Source: Candidatus Sabulitectum sp. (lineage in GTDB: Bacteria; Fermentibacterota; Fermentibacteria; Fermentibacterales; JCC-6). Taken from it: DNA of 5,702 bases. The notes under the pieces are model-generated. The model made no database searches, was not told the origin of the DNA, and worked only from the letters and a program-made list of their open reading frames with translations. The DNA lies in contig JAGLQD010000030.1 of the NCBI GenBank assembly GCA_023136985.1, positions 1 through 5,702 of the forward strand, given 5' to 3'. Shown piece after piece: positions 1 through 5,702 of this stretch. Position numbers and translations under genes: made by a program. Each line of letters opens with the position of its first letter. Within the stretch, counting starts at the first letter, position 1.

Positions 1-1496
1 CCGACTGGTATACATACATGGCAAACGATTGCCATACAGGATACTCAGAGTCACCGGCACCTGTTGATAATACCATTCTGTGGAGCGCTCCTGTAACAGG
101 AAACAACCATGAATTCCCCACTCCGGTGGTGGTGAACGGTATTGTGTACTATCCTCAAGACTCTTCAGGTGATTCCCTTTACGCACTTAATGCCGCAACA
201 GGAGAGGTCATCTGGACATACAGAACCGGTTATACAGATGATGCTGTTACGGTGAAGAACGGGCTTCTATTCACCGCCAGTGATTCTCTCTGGTGTCTCG
301 ATGCACTTACAGGAGAAAGAATCTGGGCAAATGGCAATGCCACCAGTGCGGCGAGCACACCCGCAGTGTACAATGATGCCGTGTTCAGCTGCAGCAACAG
401 CTTTTCTTCAAACACCACCACAGTCTACTCTCTTGATACCGAAACAGGTGCTGTAAACTGGACATCCACTGTTTCCGGATATGCAGCAAGTTGCCTCACT
501 GTCTGGAATGATATGCTGTTCATGCCTACCTGGTACGGCCCATTGTATGCATTTGATCTGAACAACGGTGTGGAAATCTGGCAGAATTCAGATTCTCCAA
601 CCGGTTACTGGGATTCATCACCTGTGATCGTAGAAGGTTTTCTGTACATTCTGGGAGATGACAGCAAAGCCAGGGCAATTGATCCATTATCAGGAAGTTC
701 AATCTGGGAAACCAGTATCACCCCTGGAACCTATCTCTCGGCCACGCCAGCTTTTCACAATGATCGACTGTATTTCGGCGACCAGGTTGATTCCTTCCAT
801 TGCCTGGATGCACTCTCTGGCAGCTTTACCTGGTCGGTACCCGGTGTGCTGCATGGTTCTCCGGGGATAGCAGATGGTATGGTTTTCTACGGAGAGGGAA
901 GTAACTACTACGATGAGACTGCGCGGGTTTTCGCTCTTAGTTGTGAAACCGGTGAAGTTATCTGGAGCTATGAAACTTCCAGCGGTCCATACGGTATCGT
1001 TTCAAGCCCATCAATCACAGATGGAGTTGTTTACATTGCAGGTACAGACTGGAATCTGTACGCATTCGGCACAGGCATGAAATACACATACCTGGATAAT
1101 CTGTACGCACAGATCGGTTCTAATGAACTTATTGTAACTTCCTTTTACCAGGGCTCTCCTGCAGCGGCGGATACCATAACTTTTACAGTAACGGGAACCG
1201 GCCTGGGTCCCGAGCCTTCCCGCATGTTCAACCTTTCTGCCGGCCCCAACCCGTTCACCGTCACGGTAACGATCTCCTTCGAATTGCCGGATCAGGGTCA
1301 TGCTTCTGTTTCCATCTTTGATCTTGCGGGGAGAGAGGTAACAACCTTGTTGAATGGGGAAATGGTTATGGGAGTTCATTCGGTGGAGTGGAACGGACAG
1401 AGGCAGAGTGGTGAAGTTGTTTCATCCGGGCTGTATCTCTGCCGGATCCAATCAAGAGGAGTTGTTGAGACAACTGGCTTGTGTCTAATAAGATAA
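1..1496 (+). CDS. PQQ-repeat (BamB-like) eight-bladed beta-propeller protein with C-terminal FlgD-like/T9SS-type sorting domain, 5'-partial
   Basis: This is a secreted or surface-exposed propeller protein of unknown ligand. The frame is open to the left edge (D-W-Y-T-Y precedes the ATG at 18), and the stretch W-x-x-Y-M-x-N-D-x-x-HTGYS matches the usual opening of the first blade in such proteins. The true start and any signal peptide therefore lie outside the window. Counting from that ATG, PQQ-type motifs (L-Y-A-x-D-x-x-TG-x-x-x-W) recur about every 40 residues, with Trp at 22, 66, 103, 148, 188, 230, 272 and 316, and a last LYAFGTG at 347-353 that would close the ring. This gives eight blades. 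A short beta-rich linker (355-402) leads to a C-terminal domain (405-492) with GPNPF, DLAGREV, a W-N-G turn and SGLYLCRI, ending in LIR. Such domains are known as FlgD-like Ig or type IX sorting domains in FCB bacteria. No enzyme active site is visible, so a PQQ-dehydrogenase is unlikely. The family call is firm; the function is unknown. Confidence 0.88.
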   Translation, partial: DWYTYMANDCHTGYSESPAPVDNTILWSAPVTGNNHEFPTPVVVNGIVYYPQDSSGDSLYALNAATGEVIWTYRTGYTDDAVTVKNGLLFTASDSLWCLDALTGERIWANGNATSAASTPAVYNDAVFSCSNSFSSNTTTVYSLDTETGAVNWTSTVSGYAASCLTVWNDMLFMPTWYGPLYAFDLNNGVEIWQNSDSPTGYWDSSPVIVEGFLYILGDDSKARAIDPLSGSSIWETSITPGTYLSATPAFHNDRLYFGDQVDSFHCLDALSGSFTWSVPGVLHGSPGIADGMVFYGEGSNYYDETARVFALSCETGEVIWSYETSSGPYGIVSSPSITDGVVYIAGTDWNLYAFGTGMKYTYLDNLYAQIGSNELIVTSFYQGSPAAADTITFTVTGTGLGPEPSRMFNLSAGPNPFTVTVTISFELPDQGHASVSIFDLAGREVTTLLNGEMVMGVHSVEWNGQRQSGEVVSSGLYLCRIQSRGVVETTGLCLIR

Positions 1497-1574
1497 AACC
1501 GCAGCAAAATGCGGCAGAACTGCTCTGTGAAGCAAAGAACCACATTGCGAAACCCGCTGATGTATGGAGCTGAA
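1497..1574 (+). other. Spacer between the two propeller genes, with a weak hairpin
   Basis: The 78-base gap holds a small inverted repeat, CCGCA (1499-1503) and TGCGG (1510-1514), around a six-base A-rich loop, starting two bases after the TAA of the upstream gene. No T-run follows it, so it is not a standard intrinsic terminator. I see no convincing -35/-10 pair for the downstream gene. The simplest reading is that the two propeller genes can be read on one transcript, perhaps with some attenuation or mRNA end protection at the hairpin. Confidence 0.35.
1566..1569 (+). promoter_or_regulatory. Shine-Dalgarno GGAG that decides the lipoprotein start
   Basis: GGAG lies five bases before the ATG at 1575. 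The same frame also has ATGs at 1509 and 1560, but neither has a comparable site. Starting at 1575 also puts a Lys and the hydrophobic segment close to the N-terminus, as a signal peptide needs. Confidence 0.6.
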
Positions 1575-2603
1575 ATGAAACCTGCTTCTCTCTGCAAATG
1601 TAGCAACACCATAATTCTATGCATGCTCTTAATTGTGTTGATAAACATGGCATGCAGTGAAGTTCAGGAATCTCTTCCGGAGATTCTATATCTTGAAACA
1701 ACCATGATTATCGACAGCAGTTCTGATCTTGAACACATCTTCACTGCGGTTGATGCAGTAGTTGACAGCCACGGGAAAATATTCATTCTGGATCATGTGC
1801 GTATGGTAATTCTGGCATTCAGTAAAGAAGGTGAGTTCCTTTACGAATTTGGAGGGCAAGGTGAAGGCCCAGGTGAATTTTCCAGCTTGTATTTAAATTT
1901 TGATCTGGATGATTCCGGACTTGTTTACACCATCAACAACTGCAACAGCATAAGCATTTTCAACAATGATGGAAGTTATCGCTGTGAAATAGATGCCAGT
2001 GTTGGTCAAATTTTCGACATTGCCGCAGTGGATTCCGGCAGAATATACGTTAATGCTTTTCCCGGGGTAGTACAGCTTTTTAATACTTCAAGTATCCCGG
2101 CAGTACTTCTGCTGGATGCAAATGGGGATGTAATTAGGGAAGTCGGGCATCTTGAAACCGACTTGGAAAATATAGGCCAAAAGAAAATGCACTTTTCCTG
2201 CGCAATTGATACTGATGAAAACAATTCCATTTACTATGCAAGTCTGGCGGACTACCATGTGGCCAAATACGATTCTTCCGGAACATTTGTCTGGTCTGTA
2301 ACAGGCCCATCCTCTTTCAGTGCCTACTCTGTGCAGCATGAATTAGGATCGTCTTTACATCCTGTTGTATGGGATCTGGATGTAGATCAGGGTCGGGTAT
2401 TCGTTCTCTGGGCTCAGGGCGGAGATCACAGGGGATACAGAGTTGATGTATTCGATGCATATGACGGGGAATTCACTGGCTGCTTCTATAGCCAAACCCC
2501 ATCAGATGAGAAAAACATGTTCATAGGGATTGATGGAGATGATTTCTATACATTGGACTTTGATTACGGAGTTATTTATAAATATAAGATGTATCCAATC
2601 TAA
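1575..2603 (+). CDS. 6-bladed beta-propeller protein, probable lipoprotein
   Basis: The protein is 342 residues from the chosen ATG. The frame is open from 1509, but the GGAG at 1566-1569 and the signal peptide favour 1575. Residues 1-27 form a signal sequence: a Lys at 2 and 8, a hydrophobic core (IILCMLLIVLI, 13-23), then NMAC with Cys27 as the probable lipidated residue. The rest is a propeller of NHL/6-bladed type. Residues 93-102 read GGQGEGPGEF, the hallmark loop of the 6-bladed beta-propeller family common in Bacteroidetes and relatives. Blade-like repeats of the form G-x-I/V-Y/F-V-x-D, then V-x-x-F/Y-D-x-x-G, occur at about 67-90, 115-138, 155-187, 218-240 and 273-298, with a final one at 316-338. 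The length is typical for the family. No catalytic residues are recognisable, and the ligand is unknown. It probably sits on the periplasmic or outer face of a membrane. It lies 78 bases after another propeller gene in the same direction. The lipobox is poor (Asn at -3, Met at -2), so plain secretion is possible. Confidence 0.82.
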   Translation: MKPASLCKCSNTIILCMLLIVLINMACSEVQESLPEILYLETTMIIDSSSDLEHIFTAVDAVVDSHGKIFILDHVRMVILAFSKEGEFLYEFGGQGEGPGEFSSLYLNFDLDDSGLVYTINNCNSISIFNNDGSYRCEIDASVGQIFDIAAVDSGRIYVNAFPGVVQLFNTSSIPAVLLLDANGDVIREVGHLETDLENIGQKKMHFSCAIDTDENNSIYYASLADYHVAKYDSSGTFVWSVTGPSSFSAYSVQHELGSSLHPVVWDLDVDQGRVFVLWAQGGDHRGYRVDVFDAYDGEFTGCFYSQTPSDEKNMFIGIDGDDFYTLDFDYGVIYKYKMYPI

Positions 2604-2801
2604 CAATCCCTGGAGAACAATTCAATCCCGGAAGGATATGCAAGCTCCGGGAACCACATCTGCTCCTATGCTTCAACCCTGCCTGCTGAGATGAGATGGG
2701 AGTATTGGAGACTCGTTTTCGGAAATGACAGAATTCTGGCATTTGATAACAATCCGGAAGATTTCTCAAAAGTGATCATTTATGAAATTGAGCTGCATTA
2801 G
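2604..2801 (+). pseudogene. Probable 3' remnant of a second beta-propeller gene
   Basis: Directly after the TAA of the lipoprotein gene the same frame stays open for 65 codons, to a TAG at 2799-2801. The last 36 codons, from an ATG at 2691, look like real protein: MRWEYWRLVFGNDRILAFD, then NNPEDF, then VIIYEIELH. This has the pattern of a last propeller blade (G-N-D-R-I-x-A-F-D followed by a V-x-x-Y-x-I strand) and lines up loosely with the end of the upstream lipoprotein (IDGDDFYTLDFD, then VIYKYKM). No good ribosome site precedes 2691, and a 36-residue protein would be only a fragment of a propeller. The reading I favour is the tail of a duplicated or recombined propeller gene whose front was lost. 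Alternatives are chance, a real small protein, or an extension of the upstream gene cut off by a nonsense mutation. The DNA itself is not visibly similar to the upstream 3' end, so any duplication is old. Confidence 0.4.
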
Positions 2802-2898
2802 ACCCAGGGTCACGGTCTTCTAACAGAACAGCTGATCAGCATATGAATGAGTGCGGTGAGGCAGTGGGTACTATGCATGATATTTTAATTGTTTCTGG
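2802..2898. other. Convergent intergenic gap with two short palindromes
   Basis: This stretch separates the + strand remnant from the stop codon of the - strand pump. It contains the palindromes GACCCAGGGTC (2801-2811) and GCTGATCAGC (2831-2840). Neither leaves a proper loop plus T-run on either strand, so no intrinsic terminator can be called, although one would be expected between convergent genes. I see no coding signal in it. Confidence 0.4.
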
Positions 2899-5702
2899 TC
2901 AGTGGCTCAGTTTTCGCTCGAGCCACCAGCTGTAAACCACTGGAACTATCAGCATACTGAGGAACTCCAGGATCATTCCACCAAATACCGGAATAGCCAT
3001 TGGTCTGGCAAGAGTGCTTCCGCGACCGGAGGCCAGAAGTACGGGGATCAAAGCCACTATTGTGGTTACTGTGGTCATTACTGCTGGTCTTATTCGCATT
3101 GTTCCCGCCTGCACAACAATTGCTCTCAACTGTTTCACTGTGGCAGGCTTCTCCCTCTTCACCATTCTTGTAATGTTCGAAGCCATAAGAACGCCGTCAT
3201 CCACACATATACCAAGAAGGGCAATGAAACCAACAACTACTGCAACGGTAATATTAATCTGATCCGGAGCTGCGGCTCCTGTTAAACCTGCATTTTCAAG
3301 GCTTCTGTGGACTGCAGGCCAGAGCCTGAGTCCAAGCAGCCCGCCGGATACTGCTACAGGAATACTGCCTGCAAATATTATCGCCGGTACGGAAAATGTT
3401 CCAAATTCTGCATACATCAGCAAAAAGATGGAAAGCAGGCAGAGTGGAAGCAGAAGGATGAAACGCTTTCTGGCTTCCTGCTGATTCTGCCAGTCACCAA
3501 CCCACCTGTACCAGTAGCCCTCCGGCAGATCAAGAACTCTCTCTTCGGGAGCCATATTCCGCTCTTCTCTGATGATGTCTCCAATAACCCTGTCAGCCTC
3601 CTGAATCAGGCTTCCCTGATCACGACCGGAAGAGTTGAGCATCAGGTAAGCTACTGGATCCCCATCAACTGATCTGATTGCAGCAGGCCCCGGTTCAGTT
3701 GTAATGGTGGCCACCATTGATAACGGATATTGTGTTCCATTCACAGACGAGACGAGTACGCTTTCAAGGTCATTGGTTCGGTCACGAAAATCCTTCTGAT
3801 ATCTTACCCTTATGAGATTGGAAGAGTATCCATCAACTATTTCGCCTGCAACCACTCCGCCGATTGCCCCTCTCAGGCCCATACTGACAGAAGACATTGG
3901 AATTCCAAGAAGCGCTGCTCTTTCCCTGTCCACTGAAACCCGGGCATAGGGTTTTCTGCCTGTTCTGAGAGCACTGATGTCACGAGTTCCGGGAATTTCT
4001 CCCAGTATCTCCTCCATGGCAATTGCAACTCTTTCCGCTTCCAGAGGGTCTGCCCCGTGTATCTCAATTCCCATTGATGTTTTTATTCCAGATTGCAGCA
4101 TCACAATTCTCGTCTCAATGGGCTGCAACCAGGAAGGCGCGATACCGGGCATTTCAACTGCCGCTCTGAGAGAATCAAGAATATCCTGCTCTGTGACACC
4201 ATCCCTCCATGAACTTCGCGGGTTCAGGGTGATAACAGTTTCGATCATTCCTGCCGGGGCAGGATCAAGAGGTGAATCTGCACGACCAGCCTTGCCAACA
4301 ACCCTGTTGACCTCGGGAATCGCAGCCAGAGCTGCGTTCTGGTTTTCCATGACCCGACCTGTTTCATTAAGTGATCCTGCAGGAAGCAGAGAGGGCATGA
4401 ACAGAAAACTGCCTTCATCCAGCGGTGGCATGAACTGGGTGCCAAGACCACTGAGAGCTGTAAAGCCAAGCAGTATCATCAATACAGGCAGGGCGATGAA
4501 GACACTTCGGTGTCCCATGCACCAGGCCAGCAGTGGTTTGTATCTTCTTTCAAGGGCTCCGAGTTTTTTTGTATCCTCTCTCTTCTCTCTTACTGCCCAC
4601 CAGCCCAGAAGAGAGAGACTCATTGCCATTACCACTGCTGCCGCCACTCCTGCCCGTGATCCTGTCCATCCACCGAGAAGGCCCAGCCCCAGAGAAGCGG
4701 CAAACGCAAGTTTTAACCTGCCTTCAGGCCTGTTCAGGAATAGCTTCGCCGCTGCGGGAATAAGGGTGAATGCCGTGAGCCCTGCGCCGGCAAGTACCAG
4801 TGTTTTCGTCCAAGCAAGAGGTTGAAACAATTTCCCGCTCTGTCCGGTGAGGAAGAACACGGGAATAAAACTGATGATCGTTGTGCCAAGACTGGTAAGA
4901 ATCGGCCCTGCAACAGAGTGAGCAGCCTCTGCCAGTGTACCAGTTCTTCTGTGTATGGCCTCCACCATCACAATCCCCATATCAACAAGAGTTCCAATGG
5001 CTACTGCAATTCCTGCATAGCTCATGATGTTGGCAGGAACGTTGAGAATTTTCATCGCAATGAAGCAGAGAAGAATCGCAAAAGGAAGACTGGCTGCAAC
5101 AAGAAGGGCTTCCCGGGCTCGCCTTAAGAAAAAGAACACGATACCTATAGTGATAAAAATTTCCCAGATAATTGAGTCGGTTAAAGTTTTTGTAGTTTCC
5201 TGAATAAGTGTTCTTCTGTCATAGTAGGGATTAACAGAAACACCTTCAGGAAGCGCTGGCTTCAACAACTCAAGCTGCTCCTCTACCCCATCAATAACAT
5301 CAACCGGATTTGCTCCCATTCGCATAGTTACAATTCCGCCAACTGTTTCTCCGTTCTCATCTGCAAGTATTCCGGTTCGGGGTCCAGGGCCCCAGTAAAC
5401 CTGTGCAATGTCCCCGACTCTGACCGGGATACCGTTCTTCATTACAACCACTGTCTGCCTGAGCTCTTCTGGAGATGAGGGTTCAGTAAGGCCCTCGACA
5501 ACGATCTCCATTCCGGAGACTTCAAATGCCCCGGCTGCAAAATCCCTGCCGGAGTTCTGTATTGCCTGCAGAAGAGAACCAAAATCGATATCCTGCTGCC
5601 ACAACACCATTGGGTCTGCTTCCACGATCAGTTCTCTGCTGAACCCGCCAACTCCAGCCACCTCAGCAACTCCCGGCACCATTAACAGCTGTCTTGCTAT
5701 CA
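2899..5702 (-). CDS. CusA/CzcA-family heavy-metal efflux RND permease, 5'-partial
   Basis: This is the inner-membrane, proton-driven pump of a tripartite metal-efflux system, usually working with a CusB-type adaptor and a TolC/CusC-type outer-membrane channel. The frame is open to the right edge (I-A-R-Q-L-L precedes the Met codon at 5680-5682) and VPGVAEVAGVGGF is the internal porter-domain motif. By comparison with CusA about 170 N-terminal residues, including TM1, are missing. Counting from that Met: porter segment 1-165; TM2-TM6 at about 168-315; two extra hydrophobic segments at about 322-340 and 344-363; TM7 392-412; second porter region 413-738; TM8-TM12 at about 739-920. TM4 reads GIAVAIG-x-x-VD-x-x-IVMVE, as in CusA/SilA; Asp234 and Glu241 are the expected proton-path acids. 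Asp828 in TM10 sits where CusA has Glu939. Of the three CusA methionines that bind Cu/Ag, the first is kept (Met528), while the other two align with Ile594 and Asn648. The family is secure; the metal is not, so I give no symbol. Confidence 0.93.
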   Translation of the reverse strand, partial: IARQLLMVPGVAEVAGVGGFSRELIVEADPMVLWQQDIDFGSLLQAIQNSGRDFAAGAFEVSGMEIVVEGLTEPSSPEELRQTVVVMKNGIPVRVGDIAQVYWGPGPRTGILADENGETVGGIVTMRMGANPVDVIDGVEEQLELLKPALPEGVSVNPYYDRRTLIQETTKTLTDSIIWEIFITIGIVFFFLRRAREALLVAASLPFAILLCFIAMKILNVPANIMSYAGIAVAIGTLVDMGIVMVEAIHRRTGTLAEAAHSVAGPILTSLGTTIISFIPVFFLTGQSGKLFQPLAWTKTLVLAGAGLTAFTLIPAAAKLFLNRPEGRLKLAFAASLGLGLLGGWTGSRAGVAAAVVMAMSLSLLGWWAVREKREDTKKLGALERRYKPLLAWCMGHRSVFIALPVLMILLGFTALSGLGTQFMPPLDEGSFLFMPSLLPAGSLNETGRVMENQNAALAAIPEVNRVVGKAGRADSPLDPAPAGMIETVITLNPRSSWRDGVTEQDILDSLRAAVEMPGIAPSWLQPIETRIVMLQSGIKTSMGIEIHGADPLEAERVAIAMEEILGEIPGTRDISALRTGRKPYARVSVDRERAALLGIPMSSVSMGLRGAIGGVVAGEIVDGYSSNLIRVRYQKDFRDRTNDLESVLVSSVNGTQYPLSMVATITTEPGPAAIRSVDGDPVAYLMLNSSGRDQGSLIQEADRVIGDIIREERNMAPEERVLDLPEGYWYRWVGDWQNQQEARKRFILLLPLCLLSIFLLMYAEFGTFSVPAIIFAGSIPVAVSGGLLGLRLWPAVHRSLENAGLTGAAAPDQINITVAVVVGFIALLGICVDDGVLMASNITRMVKREKPATVKQLRAIVVQAGTMRIRPAVMTTVTTIVALIPVLLASGRGSTLARPMAIPVFGGMILEFLSMLIVPVVYSWWLERKLSH

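Noticed and set aside
18..20. ATG at 18 as the true start of the PQQ-type propeller gene
   Set aside because: The frame is open to the window edge, the codons before it belong to the first-blade motif, there is no room for a signal peptide after it, and no Shine-Dalgarno is seen.
1460..1475. Inverted repeat AGTTGT-TGAG-ACAACT as a terminator of the PQQ-type gene
   Set aside because: It sits inside the coding sequence before the stop codon, is AT-rich and has no T-run.
1011..1701. Minus-strand open frames across the end of the PQQ-type gene and the start of the lipoprotein gene
   Set aside because: They overlap well-supported + strand genes, have no recognisable domain, and end or begin inside conserved motifs of those genes.
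2638..2694. 18-codon open frame starting at ATG 2638, whose TGA overlaps the ATG at 2691 (ATGA)
   Set aside because: The GGAAGG before it is only two bases from the ATG, the peptide has no recognisable character, and the other frame looks far more protein-like. The overlap is probably chance.
2902..3672. Two + strand open frames (127 and 121 codons) opposite the 3' part of the pump
   Set aside because: Both are antisense to conserved TM8-TM12 and porter sequence and have low-complexity translations with no start signal.
3977..4825. A 282-codon + strand open frame opposite the RND pump
   Set aside because: It lies entirely within the pump's coding sequence on the other strand. Its translation is Ser/Pro/Arg-rich without domains, as expected for an antisense shadow of a conserved gene.
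5680..5682. Met codon at 5682 as the true start of the pump
   Set aside because: It lies inside the porter domain just before VPGVAEV, and the reading frame continues to the window edge. TM1 and the first porter subdomain must lie beyond it.

Overview
This window shows two secreted or envelope beta-propeller proteins on the + strand. They converge on a large CusA/CzcA-type RND metal-efflux pump on the - strand. The first propeller gene and the pump both run off the window edges. I see no RNA gene, CRISPR array, transposase or phage gene. The base composition looks moderate and even by eye.

The likely source is an uncultured or environmental Gram-negative bacterium of the Fibrobacteres-Chlorobi-Bacteroidetes (FCB) superphylum or a related candidate phylum, such as Fermentibacterota or Cloacimonadota. 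Three things suggest this: a C-terminal FlgD-like/type IX-type sorting domain (PNPF, then D-x-x-GREV-x-x-L, then SGLYLCRI), a 6-bladed propeller protein with the GGQGEGPGEF motif, and an outer-membrane-type tripartite pump. The phylum is inferred; no marker gene is present.

Layout. Bases 1-1496 (+): the C-terminal bulk of a PQQ-repeat (BamB-like) eight-bladed propeller with a sorting domain. Bases 1497-1574: a spacer with a weak hairpin and a good Shine-Dalgarno for the next gene. Bases 1575-2603 (+): a probable lipoprotein 6-bladed beta-propeller. Bases 2604-2801: not empty; the same frame stays open after the TAA and ends in what looks like the last blade of a second propeller protein, so I call it a gene remnant. 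Bases 2802-2898: a short convergent gap with two small palindromes and no convincing terminator. Bases 2899-5702 (-): an RND permease lacking about 170 N-terminal residues because of the window edge.

How the genes work together: the two propeller genes may share a transcript (same strand, 78-base gap, no clear terminator). Both products would act outside the inner membrane, but nothing here tells what they bind. The pump is in convergent orientation and is probably a separate transcription unit; its membrane-fusion and outer-membrane partners would be expected upstream of its start, beyond base 5702. I did not find a convincing new system. The items most worth checking are the extra pair of membrane segments in the pump, its altered metal-site methionines, and the propeller remnant.
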